DNA of 64,000 nt. It comes from Heligmosomoides polygyrus polygyrus (lineage: Eukaryota; Nematoda; Chromadorea; Rhabditida; Heligmosomidae). Position numbers and translations under genes: made by a program. Of the stretch, positions 45,156 to 55,563 are shown piece after piece. The notes beneath the pieces were generated by a model. The model was not told where the DNA came from, ran no database searches, and saw nothing but the letters and a program-made list of their open reading frames with translations. Location: the NCBI GenBank assembly GCA_947396885.1, contig OX377202.1, positions 63,770,643-63,834,642 of the forward strand. The letters are read 5' to 3'. The stretch's first letter is position 1, and each line of letters begins with the position of its first letter.

Positions 45156-48100
45156 GCACGTCCGGAAGATAGCCCGGTGAAGGAGATTCAAGCAGCTGGA
45201 CAAACAGGAGTGGAGTGGGCAGAAAATGCAGGTGAGAAATGGTCTCACTCTGGCTTTAGGGGAAGTTCATGGAGCTCCCTTGTCAGACGAAAATGTTGGC
45301 ATGTCGTGCCACTTTGAATATTATTCTTTTGATGCTTCTTTAAAGGGCAGTTTCGTGAGTCTTGTAACAACAATTTCTGAGAACTGCTGGTCGGCGGAAA
45401 TTTTTCACTAAAAAATCTTATTGCTTGCTCAATTTGGTTCTGGATCCTAAGATGCAAATATTTTTCTACTGAATCGCCTAAGTGTGACATTTTTTAACTG
45501 CTCAATCCACTGTTCACTGGAAGAAGATTTGCACCTGGTCACAAAGGTAAGATCTGAGAAGATTTAGAGGTTTATACATAGTTTCTAAATAGTTTTTAAC
45601 CTCTAATTTTCGAGCAGTAAATATCCGTTGCAAGCAGTCCGCTCCACATTCAGACAACGTGAGGCGAAGTTCTCGAAAATTGTTAGGGTGACACTTTTGA
45701 TAAACACAAACGGGCAGCGATGGGAAGAAGCTAGCGCGCTGTTGCTATCCGGCGCTTAGAGAAGATGACGACAGGAAAAACCGCTTTGCTCGAGGGCGCC
45801 TCAGTGTTGTGGGTTATTTGGCCGAGGTTAGCGATGAAACTACTACGTTTGCTAGGCCATTTCCCGTTTGGCAGCTCTTACTAGAAAAGGGTCCGAGAAC
45901 AGTTAAGAGAGAACTCGCTCTTCAAATGTCCGAGACGGGTGAGCTTTTCCTCCTTCAGTAAGACCTAGGAAGTTGGATATTTTTCTCGTAGACATCTAAA
46001 CACACGTGTATGCAACTAACGGAGCCGAAGCGGCCGGAAAGTGATCATAGGTGGTAGACCGATCAAAGGACAACGAGGTAAAATCATGCGCACTTCGGCA
46101 GAACCGCCTGCAGCTGAAACTGTTTCGTTGCATGGAGGGTGTTTGCAATGCTCCTCACTTCAGCAAAAGACGCCGGCCAGTTCCTGTCTAACGCCGGAAG
46201 GGAAGTCGGAGAGCAGGCAAAGCAGGCGTGTCAGTGTGTCAGTCTTGCTACTTTGCCCGTAGACGAAAGGTCTCTATTTCAGGGAAAACCACGGAAGAGA
46301 AAGCAGCAGAGATGGCCAACACAGTGAAAGGAGCAGGTAGGATGCTTGCTGCGAAACTCGTTTTACCTCGTCTTAGTGGACCTTGGTATCATGTAATATT
46401 TAGCCGAAAAAGCGGCTGAGCACGGGAAAGAGGTGGCTGCTGATGCAAAAACATGGGTTGTGGGAGCAGCAGGCACCGTGAAACGAAGCGGAGAGGAAGT
46501 CGGTGGGTGAAAACAGGTTGCTTGAGCCAGTACAGATTCGATAAAACTGTCTTCTTTAGTAGAATCCGCAGATGTGGCTTTGGACAAGGTGCATGAGGGA
46601 ATCATTCAAGGTCAGTGTTGGAGAAGTTCACTCCTTGCCTTTTCCCACAACTTGATCTAAAGGACGTAAAACAAGCTGCGCTGTCAGCCATACAGCAGTT
46701 CAGGTTTACCAGTTTGCGTTAAAATTCAATATGCAGAATATGTGCGATATGTCCTACATGGTGTAGATATCGAGGCTGCTAATTATTAGATTATAAGGAA
46801 ATTTCCGTAAGTTTTCAAGGCATTTCTTAACAGAACATACATAGATCACCTCGAGGAACACCTTTTTACTTAACGCAAGAACTCCTGCTCTTAGCACGCA
46901 TCTGCCTGATGCATAGTGGTCTGAATTCATTTTGAAAAGAAACGTAAGATCACACTGGGTGCGGACCTCCAAGCAGCTGCGAATGGATTCACTCCTGCAA
47001 AACACTTCAGAAAAGGTCTCCGGAGGCTATAGATAGATATTCAGTGAACAGAGCGCCTGCACCTGGTCCAAAACACTCTCTGCCCTCTGCCAAAAGTTGC
47101 CAAAAACGGCGCTTTCGCACGATTCCTTCCGGAGATAGACGTCCGTTGCTGACAAGCGCCGATCTTCGTCAATGAGTGACGCCCATGGACGCCTACCCAA
47201 CTGCTGGTGCATTTCGACGGTCGAAGTTTTGTGAGGTGTGTAGTAGCAGCACGGTGTTAGAAGCTTGGGTCCTCTTTAGCCATCTACTTCTCAACAACTG
47301 CCGTTAGGGGTTTCCGTCTCGTTCTTTCGGTAGTCATGACAAACTGATGCAAGACTGTCCGGCCCTTCTTCGAATTCTACGCGTCGTAGTCGTCCAATAA
47401 TCGCTTGAATCTAGCGAGCAGCTCTATCGGTCTTGCTCCCTCTTTCTCTTGTAGCTGCTACAAATTCAGGTGCCTCATTCGTCTAACACGTAGCTCAGGA
47501 AATCAGAAATACGATGAGCTGTAGCATGTATCCTTTAATAAAAGAAGCTATGTTAATGTAAGGATGTCGACAATTCCTAGGCAACACACATTTACAAAGA
47601 GGTCTTCTGATTGCCACAGAGACGACGAATGAATGGAATGAACGATAAGCCAATAAAATTTGGTGCGCTTTTATATCACGAGCAACTAACAGAGTTTTCC
47701 CTTACCTAAAAACTGTAGAAATTATAGGAGATTCATAGAAAAATACGGCTTCCTCTCTAGTCCTCAACTTTCAACGACGATCATGGACCCAAACTCAACA
47801 AATTAACTAGGCAACGAAATCGCTCGTTGTATACGAGACCTCTTGTAGAAGACAGCAATGAATTTGGCCAAATCTGCAGCTATATGTGCTCTGTGATTAA
47901 TGCAACCATATGCACTTCGACCTTCGCAAAAGCTGCACCCTTCGTACCCCAAAATACATTTCCGTGGTTAATGAGAAATCTCCTTCAGTTTCCGATTAGT
48001 TCTAGCCTTCTAGTTATGATTTACATGCAGGTACTGAAACCGTAAAGGAAAAGGCTCAGCAAGCTGGTCAAGCTGTTCAAGGAACGGAGAAAGGTAGCAC

Positions 48101-48203
48101 ATTTCTTTCTAGCAGATGGCATTTAGACATACAATACACACTTCTTTCAGAAAAGGGAGTATTTGCCAAGATTGGAGACTTCTTCAAGGGAATCGGAAAG
48201 TGA
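45156..48203 (+). CDS. LEA-like (late embryogenesis abundant) protein, at least seven exons, 5' end missing
   Basis: Exons: 45156-45231, 46164-46229, 46283-46336, 46404-46502, 46560-46610, 48031-48093 and 48151-48203 (TGA). After the first, every exon starts and ends in phase 1, and the total (153 residues) stays in frame. Residues are Ala/Lys/Glu/Gly-rich with amphipathic repeats: AAGQTGVEWAENA, KDAGQFLSNAGREVGEQAKQ, TTEEKAAEMANTVKGA, AEKAAEHGKEVAADAKTW and ETVKEKAQQAGQAVQGTEK. The last exon ends in AKIGDFFKGIGK. This composition is typical of group 3 LEA proteins, disordered when wet and helical when dry, which protect nematodes during desiccation. The donor of exon 46164-46229 (T/GTCAGT) is weak; the 46560-46610 exon uses the same GTCAGT. 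The 1.4-kb intron before 48031 may hide more repeats. Confidence 0.75.
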
Positions 48204-48942
48204 TAAAGTGCTCATTCGATGCGTGTTGGATAAAGATATGTTGAATCCGTTGTGAAAGTTAAATGGCAGAACGTGACAGAGGAACTAATGCAGAGTGCAG
48301 CAGGGACAACATCGATCTCAGCACATTGTTCGGTACTTCCGCCGAAGAACAGCATTCTGATGATGGAGTCTCACAACAGTACAGCACGATGCAATTCCGT
48401 CTCCGAATTTCGTCCGCCTTTCAGTCACAATCTGATCTGTTGGAGATTTTTCGTTGAGATCTTTTGTAGTTGACACAAACTCTGATTTTTTAAAACAGAT
48501 CTGTGTTGCTTATAGTAATCCAAAAGAGTTACGTGAGACCACCATTTATTGGCAGCTCCACACCCACTTCAACCACCCCGCCCTTCCACAGTACGCCTGA
48601 ATTCCCTCCGTTTTCTCCACTTGTTAAGTACCAGGCGCTCAGCGGCCTAGCGGTCAGCTGCTGTCTTGTTCGGGCTTCTCCCTACCTCCGAGAATAGAAC
48701 ATCGCCGTCTTATTTTCTGCTTTAGGCCTTCTTACCTAAATTACAGTACAAAAAGTAGCCTAAAACATAATATAGAATAAGATTGTAAGGTATGGGAATA
48801 TGGAAAAGTAGGGTCTTCAAAGAGGTTTCTATGAAGCTGTCCACCATCTATCGCATTCATGCGATTTACACTTCGAAATGGTCCTTCTTTTGTCGTGAAC
48901 AGACGGAATGATAGACACAGGCACAGATACGTCCTCGCTTAT
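48204..48942. other. 3' flank of the LEA-like gene; no gene recognised
   Basis: It starts with the likely 3' UTR. Near 48640-48665 an A-box-like GGCCTAGCGGTCAGC appears without a B box at tRNA spacing. Nothing else is supported. Confidence 0.4.
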
Positions 48943-48944
48943 TA

Positions 48945-50206
48945 TTAGGTTGGAAAAAAAGTCTTTTCATTTTTTTTCAAAGATTTATTACTTCACAACT
49001 ACAAAGTCAAATCAATTGAGATAAACTCTATTTTGTTCTACTACACTTCTCCAAAGACGTGGTAATCTTTCTAATTCCTCTCGCGTAAAAGACTGCAGTT
49101 CTGAAGTCGAATCACCGCTGAATCCAATTTTTGAGGTCCTCGTCCGTTTCAAAATATTTCTCTCCAATTTCTTGCTTGAGAGCGTGGAAGAAATAGCATT
49201 CGGGAGGGCCGAGGTCAGGGCTATACGGTGGATGTGGCATTACCTCCCAGCCCAGCTTCTTTATTGTTTCTCTTGTGAGTCTTGCAGCATGTCGCTTTGC
49301 GTTGTCATGCAGGATCATCACCTTCGACTTCTCAGGCCTCTTTTCTTGGAAAGCTGCGGCGACTTTGTGGAGTTGGCCACTGTATGTGGCAGCAGTAAGT
49401 GTCTCTCCACTTCTGAGAGTTTGTCGATAAATCACTCCTCTGATATCCACCAAACACTGAAGAGAATCTTCCGTTCGTGAACATTGGGCTTGAGATCAGA
49501 CTTAGGGCTCTCTCCCTTTTGTACCATTGCCTTCTCCTCGGAAGTTGGCACACAGAACCCAGGACTCTTCGCCTGTCACAATCCGCGGAAGAAACGATTT
49601 TCTTCCTTATCTGGGCAGAAGAGAAGCAGCGATGGAGAGCCGTCGACCTTTCTGAGTGTCTGACAGGGCATGTGGAATCCAAGCTCCAAATTTCCATGAA
49701 AGCCAAGATTCTTCAGATGGATCCCCACTATCCTATGAGACACTTCGAGCTTCTCTGCCAGCTGACGTGTCGTCTGCCAACTATCGGTACGAAGAAGATG
49801 GTGTAGTTCACTGTCGTCCAATCCAGTTGGCCTTCCTGACCATGCTTTGCCCTCAGTGAATAATTTCCCTTTAAAGACTTTCCGAACCACTCATAACAGG
49901 CGCGATGAGTAGTAGATCCCAAGCCATATATGTGGTTAATTTGGTCTGCTGCCTGACGTGCTGTGGATTCTTTAATGAATTCTTGAAGGATGCCGTGCTG
50001 AAAACGGCCATGAGGTAGATCTGGCATTGAGTTCGGAAGATTGGATGGATAACGAATTACAAGAAGAGTCCTAACCTGTGTCTGCGTGCGAACGGTAGAC
50101 AAGTGTGATAGGATTACGAAATCAGCAATCAACATTGGCTAGTGCGTTTACAAGGGGAAGGGTAAAAAAAATTTCGAAGTGTGAAGAGACTTTTTTTCCA
50201 ACCTAA
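48945..50206 (-). mobile_element. Mariner transposon with TIRs and TA duplication (1.26 kb)
   Basis: The ends are TTAGGTTGGAAAAAAAGTCT at the left and its inverse at the right (AGACTTTTTTTCCAACCTAA), with TA outside each. The 1,262-bp length is that of a complete mariner. It encodes a minus-strand transposase in several frames. It is the best-preserved mariner in the window. Confidence 0.9.
49112..50135 (-). pseudogene. Mariner transposase, frameshifted, third catalytic Asp replaced
   Basis: The N-terminal frame (50135-49728) has LQEFIKESTARQAADQIN and GSTTHRACYEWFGKSLKGN, the DNA-binding half. The next (49890-49576) has SGRPTGLDDSELHHLLRTD and RQLAEKLEVSHRIVGIHLKN. The C-terminal frame (49453-49112) has VDIRGVIYRQTLRSGETLTA, ILHDNAKRHAARLTRETIKK and HPPYSPDLGPPECYFF. 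In mariners the last motif normally reads SDYHLF; here the position of the third catalytic Asp is Glu. At least two frameshifts separate the frames. It would cut and paste the element if intact. Confidence 0.85.
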
Positions 50207-50880
50207 TATATGGAACTGTGAGAGTCACAATCCGAAGTCTCTAAACTGCAGAAACATGAATAAAATTAATCGATATTGGTCGACCTATCGATACTTCTTG
50301 TTCTCCGACGGCAATAATGCTGAATCATGTAATAGTAACCCTTTCTTCCCCCCCCCCCCACCCCTCGTCGGTATACTTTCACAGACAGTCAAAGTAACAG
50401 TCTAAGAGATGCGCTCTCTCGTTGCACGGAGCCTGTGAAATGTCTTCTGAATCTCGACATGCGTTGGACGACGACCGTGTCCCGTGTTCTGAATCCGGGC
50501 GCTCAGCACATTATTCCTGCCCATGCCCTGATGCCTGCTTGGTATGTCACACATTTATCTTAGATGTTCGGCAGCCGAGACTATAAATTCGCAGACAACC
50601 GCCCATAGATAAGGTCGAAGGGACTCTGCTGGCATATGTACTTCACCCTGTCCAAGGCGTCTTTGGGCTTTGATTCTCCCTCGCTGTGACGAACAACGTG
50701 ACAGACATATTTACCGACTTATAGTAGTGCAAAACTATAATAATTGTCGTTTCGGGGTATATTGCAATCGACAATTATTTCACATGATCTTTGAATCATC
50801 TTTCAAGCCTTTTTGCGAAAACGATTCTCTGGTCTTCTTCCCCTCTTTCAAATTGTGTTCCATATTTTCGCCTGTTTTCA
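50207..50880. other. No gene recognised between two mariners
   Basis: Contains a run of 12 C at 50348-50359 and chance frames only. Confidence 0.5.
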
Positions 50881-50884
50881 CTCT

Positions 50885-51800
50885 GGACGTTATTCTATGG
50901 TTTAGAAAAAAGGTGCGCCGGCGCGATTTTCGAGTGACTGTGCACCACACGTTCAGTCCCCAACATTCTGCAGTTCAGGCAACTCGTAATATTGCGAGAG
51001 CAATCTGCCTGGGATTGTCTTCTGAACGTACAGTGAGATATTGCTTCCAAACGATTTCTTCTGGAGATTTTAACCCCGAAGACAAGACTGCTATTGGTAG
51101 AAGGATGTCTCTAGACGATTAAGTTTTAAGAGCAGCTATAGAGTCAAAGCCTCACGCAACTATCCGAAAGACAGATTCAGGATATGGGTGTCCACTCTGC
51201 TACAGTATCAAGGCATTCGGCTACAATCGGCATTGTAAAGAAGCAGAATTGGATACCCATGACTTGACTGACGAGCAGCGCCTGAGTAGCTTCAACATGT
51301 GTTCAAACCTTCTTGTTCGCTTAAAAACGGCCCGTTAACCGTAGATGGGAAATGGGTCTTGCATAGGGACGGAAAGCGAGGATTTGTCTGACAGAGTGGA
51401 AAGGTGGAAAATCCTCCCCACCATCAGACTTCCCTGATTCGGATCTCCACCCTAGAAAGGCTGTGTTAAATGTTTGATGGAGGTGCAAAGATTTGATCCA
51501 CTACAGCATTCTGCAACGTGCTAAAACAGTCAAGGCAGAGTCCTAGTGTTGTGATTTAGAAGTCGTGTTTGAAAAGTTGCGAAAGATTTGGCCGGCAGTG
51601 AACAGAAGGGGCCCGTCCTGCTCCAGGACAACGCTCAGCCTCCACCCTCCTTATCCTCCAGACCTCTTCGCAACTGACTACCACTTTTCCGAGCTCTCCA
51701 TGCAGCAGCAGCTTCATAATCTGGACCAGCTTGAAACCGCCCTTCGAAAGTTCTTCGATTCTTGCTATCTAGACTTTCATTGCAGAGGATGTGCGCGATA
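50885..51800 (+). mobile_element. Decayed mariner transposon, copy 5
   Basis: Plus-strand frames carry the N-terminus (CLGLSSERTVRYCFQTISSG, GDFNPEDKTAIGRRMSLDD), then after a stop VLRAAIESKPHATI and HDLTDEQRL. The C-terminal frame (51565-51801) reads KIWPAVNRRGPS and HPPYPPDLFATDYHF, keeping the third catalytic Asp. The HDNARP block is lost. It most resembles copy 2 at 1.3-2.1 kb. Confidence 0.8.
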
Positions 51801-52899
51801 AAGAAACGTTGGGAAAGCTGTGTTGAATCGAATCGCTTTTACTTTGACGAGTAACGTTGTGTACGTACCAAGTTGTGACGTTTTGAACAGCGACTTCTGT
51901 TTCCACATTTAAATACATCTGCAACACCCTGATACATATATTCGTAAAGCATGCGTTGGGGTTTCTGTTGTTGATGCTTACCCGTTCTCTGCCCACTGAT
52001 GACTCCAACTGAGAGGGGAGAGCAGAGTCTTCTCAGGAGTACCTCCCTCGACACACCCACGTCATGGCTAATCCGTCACGATAGTCAATTGTGCAATTTT
52101 ATCGCAGAAGTTCACCTCCCTCAGGGCGAATTTTTCTGTGTCCATCTGAGACTGCTGTCTTGCTATGCTCGTTAGTAATTTAGAAGGATTGTACCGGAGC
52201 TTGCGCACCATGAAGCCTCACGACAGAAGTCTGGTGAACGAGCCAAGGACTTATGGTTAGAGCTTTTACTTTGCAATAGCAGCAACTTCGACTGAAACCA
52301 GGATGAACATACAAGATTCATTGAGCATTAGCAAGTGTTCCTCAGCGAAGTGATTTCTATTATTTTGTGGTCCCATTTGCCATTAGCCTCCCGCCTGCCC
52401 TCATTGAATAGGGCACACAGTACAGATATCATTCCTGACTTCGGAGCTCGCTGTACCTCCACTAGCCTCTCCTGTTTTACCGACGAGCAGCAATTGAGAA
52501 AATTAGTGGTACTGGTTCGTGATCCGGGTGTAGATAACGCTTAAGCCGTTACCTATCCCCCGCAAGGAATCCCAAAGTAGGTGAACGATACAACTAGCTG
52601 TGTACACAAGGAGCCTCTTTATCCACAGCCCTGCTAAAAGACTACGACGTGATGACGAGGTCCGCTCTCTGTGCTCTGTGCAGCGAATTTTGCATTTGCC
52701 CAGGCATCCATAATTGCTGCACCGGTTCCGTTAAAATCTATGTTGTTCGGTGGGCTGGCAGTACAAGTCTTCTATTTACTGAACACTTCCCCTTCCGTGT
52801 CCTTCTGTGTGTTCCAAATGTTAACAGGGGTCATAGCGCCACTCTCAACTGGGGCCTTCTCTTGGAAGACAGCATGGCAGGCGAAATGAAAGAGTTTGA
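51801..52899. other. Mostly unassigned; one hydrophobic open frame
   Basis: After a good acceptor (TGTGCTCTGTGCAG, ending 52682), the frame to 52889 reads FAFAQASIIAAPVPLKSMLF and VFYLLNTSPSVSFCVFQMLT, which looks membrane-like and ends at TGA. The overlapping frame CPGIHNCCTGSVKIYVVRWA is also open. I cannot choose between them. Confidence 0.3.
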
Positions 52900-53144
52900 T
52901 GTGGTTACGTTAAGAACACTCTCTTTGATAGCCACTGTTCTGCACTGGTGTTGTTAAGGAAAGACGGAGAAGTCCTTATTGCGCCTTTCACACTCTTCAG
53001 AATGTATGTCTCTACCCATTAATGCTCTTGAAACGAGCTACACGTCAACCTGACCAATTCCTAGATCCGGGGAGGAGGAGGAAACGAATGTGGGAACACG
53101 CGTGCAGATGACGAAGAAGGGCAGCTCCGTGATAGTAGTTACAG
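52900..53144 (+). CDS. Two exons of an unidentified gene with an ADP-ribosyltransferase-like motif
   Basis: A frame open from 52900 ends at donor AGA AT/GTATGT (exon end 53003). A second exon, 53065-53144, joins in phase and ends at donor ACA G/GTAAGA. The joined text includes FDSHCSALVLL, KDGEVLIAPFTLFR and ETNVGTRVQMTKKGSSVIVV. EVLI(P)PF..F is typical of the last motif of arginine-specific mono-ADP-ribosyltransferases, where the Glu before Val is catalytic; the upstream R and S motifs were not found. The start of the first exon is unknown. Other folds are possible. Confidence 0.35.
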
Positions 53145-53795
53145 GTAAGATCAGAGTGTCATCCCGAATCCACCCTCACTCTGCGCCCTAGCATCGATTT
53201 TTGGGCATGATTTGATTTAATTGATACCACATGTGGAAAATAAAAACGATAACAAATCGTCAAAAAATAAACAATCACCGTAAATCCATAAAACATAATC
53301 AGGCCAAGTCTGAAGGCGCGCTAGTCAGCACAGTGGTTAAAATAATGAACAGAACCGATCGGCATCAACTAGACGTCGTAATTTCAGGCGCAGGGATAGA
53401 AGTTTTTTTGATTTTCGGAGCGTTTCTGGTGGGCATTTCTAGAACGCAACAGTTTCTGTATTTCGTCTCAGTTTGCATTTATTCCCAGCATTGATAGAAA
53501 TGTTGTCTCTTTCAATACATCGCGGGTTTTTTTGCGTGTATTATTCGGTGCTTGTACAAAGCCTAGCTTGAGACTAGCCTATGATTGCTTTCAGAGAATA
53601 AACAATATTTTTCATCCTGGACAACTCAACCATTGCGCCTCAGCTAGGAGCCATCGTCTGGGTGCGAATAGAGGCCTTTGACATTCAGAACCAACCCCCT
53701 CCTCACGGAATGCCTCTCACAAGGAGAGCCTCCAAGCTTGCGGTGAGATATTGCGATGGAATTTTTACAAATTAGGGTCCCATGGGGGAATACAA
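53145..53795. other. Unassigned; A-box-like sequence near 53330
   Basis: TAGTCAGCACAGTGGTTAAA near 53330 looks like a tRNA A box, but no B box or fold follows. Only chance frames were seen. Confidence 0.35.
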
Positions 53796-54065
53796 AACCA
53801 TAGTTAATTTTTTTGGAGTGATCTTCTGTGCTCGAAAAAACGCGTGTGAAAACGTGACCGCGAAAACCCGGGCCTACCGTGGCTGCTACCCATCGAATGT
53901 GGTATTTTGGAGCAGCGGACAGCTATGTCGCCTCTCGGACACACCTGGTGGGTTTTATGGTTCGGTCCCAGGTGTCGTCGAAGTTTTTGCACACATCGGT
54001 TCGTTGCTATTATGTTGTTGCATGATCACAGGAGTCAATTTGTACACGATTAATGGTTTCAGTAA
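53796..54065 (+). mobile_element. tRNA-derived SINE family S1, copy 1
   Basis: This is the inverse of 54520-54790. The body has an A-box-like region near 53910-53925 (GGAGCAGCGGACAGC), then GGTTCGGTCCC (B box) at 53959-53969. After the tRNA-like core comes GTCGAAGTTTTTGCACACATCG and a TATTATGTTGTTG tail. No protein is encoded. Confidence 0.6.
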
Positions 54066-54519
54066 GTAAATATAACCCTTTATGTGTTTTCATTTGAGTC
54101 ACAGGAAGTAACTGTGGATAATGGAAATCAATAACTATGATGTAAAACTATGAATCATTCGAAGCATTGAAAGCAGGATCTTACAAACGCCAGGGACGAA
54201 CAATCTTTCTCTCCCTGATAGGGCATCATCACTTCTTCTTCGTTGAAGGCATAATTGGCGGGCGTAGAGAGACGCCCCGGGTGACCATCAACATATCCAG
54301 CCACCCTCGCACATGTCAGACATGAGCAAGAGGAGCGCAGAACTGCCTGTGGACTTATAATGACTTATAATCTGCAATCGAGCAAACGTGTGTGAATGGT
54401 TTAGCTTCCAGTTTGTACGGTATTCGATGCTATTTACCCACTTTTAAGCTGCCGGGGCGGCTGTGTGTGGCAAAATCCACACAAATAGCACAAAAAGGCT
54501 ATATTTTCATACTAAAAGC

Positions 54520-54880
54520 ACTAATCGTGTACAAATTGACTCACGCAACAACATAATAATAACAACCCGACGTGCGCAAAAACTTCGACGATACCTGGGA
54601 CCGGACCATAAAACCCATTCGGCGCGCCCGAGGGGCGACATAGCTATCTACTGCGCCAACCGACCACATTCGGTGGGTGGCAGGAGGGCGTGATGAACTT
54701 CGCGCTCACGTTTTCACATGCCTTTTTTCGAGCAGAGAAGAGCATTCCAAAAACTAACTATGGTTCTTGGACTCCCCATCGGACGCTACATCCTGTAAAA
54801 ATTGCATCGCAAAAACTCACCGCAAGCTTGGCCTCTCTCCTTGTCAGCTACGTCCTTAGAATATAATAATTAATGTCCAT
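54520..54880 (-). mobile_element. tRNA-derived SINE family S1, copy 2 (inverted)
   Basis: On the minus strand, TTGGCGCAGTAGATAGC is a good pol III A box, and GGTCCGGTCCC, about 45 bases on, is the B-box region. The leader (CATGTGAAAACGTGAGCGCG) and the tail (TATTATTATGTTGTTGCGTG) match copy 1. Plus-strand sequence beyond (ATCCTGTAAAAATTGCATCG) belongs to the longer family consensus shared with 62.1 kb. Confidence 0.65.
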
Positions 54881-54967
54881 CCACCTATCCGAGGAAATTT
54901 AGTAACTTCGTAATGGTAATGCCTCAACACGTACAACAGAATAGCCGATCGCTCTATGTAAATGAAA

Positions 54968-55167
54968 NNNNNNNNNNNNNNNNNNNNNNNNNNNNNNNNN
55001 NNNNNNNNNNNNNNNNNNNNNNNNNNNNNNNNNNNNNNNNNNNNNNNNNNNNNNNNNNNNNNNNNNNNNNNNNNNNNNNNNNNNNNNNNNNNNNNNNNNN
55101 NNNNNNNNNNNNNNNNNNNNNNNNNNNNNNNNNNNNNNNNNNNNNNNNNNNNNNNNNNNNNNNNNNN
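54968..55167. other. Assembly gap (200 N)
   Basis: A run of exactly 200 N, probably a fixed-size placeholder. It begins just after S1 copy 2 and ends at the edge of a palindrome, so repeats likely caused the break. Confidence 0.99.
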
Positions 55168-55503
55168 GGGGTTATTTGGGGCGCTGATCACAAATCCAAC
55201 GTCCGTTTTTGAAAATCCTGCCGATTTGGGCATCTTACAGCCATTTGACCTTGGTAGGGTCAGGATCACTGGCCACCCTCAGTTATCGGTATGGGTGGTC
55301 TCCTGCCATAATCAGCCAAATAGACTTCGGCACCGTATTTGGCCCCTCAATAATCCTGCCCTTGGACGAGGTTTGAGCAAAATCGGTGTTCCTGACCCGG
55401 CCATCCTCATTTATCCAGAAGAAAATCCAAAACCTATCGAAATCAGCAGAATTTTCAAAAAACGGACGTTGGATTCGTAATCAGCGCCCCAAATAACCCG
55501 CTA
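55168..55503. repeat. Inverted repeat (≈56-bp arms, 212-bp loop) at the gap edge
   Basis: GGGTTATTTGGGGCGCTGAT at 55169 is mirrored by ATCAGCGCCCCAAATAACCC ending 55499. Similarity continues inward to about 55224 and 55436. The left arm touches the gap, so the true arms may be longer. It is likely a MITE or the end of a foldback element. Confidence 0.8.
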
Positions 55504-55563
55504 GACGCTTTTGGACGAAGTTTGGACAAGAAAATTTGGGAAATTTCGAAATCGCCGACTTTC

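Noticed and set aside
45120..45317. Start of the LEA gene at 45120
   Set aside because: The codon there is GTG, not ATG, and the good acceptor at 45155 shows this is an internal exon.
46660..46715. Extra LEA exon
   Set aside because: KDVKQAALSAIQQF looks attractive, but its acceptor and donor phases (0/2) do not fit the phase 1-1 exons around it.
54856..55480. Open frames across the N run
   Set aside because: They consist mostly of unknown bases; the gap gives no stop codons.
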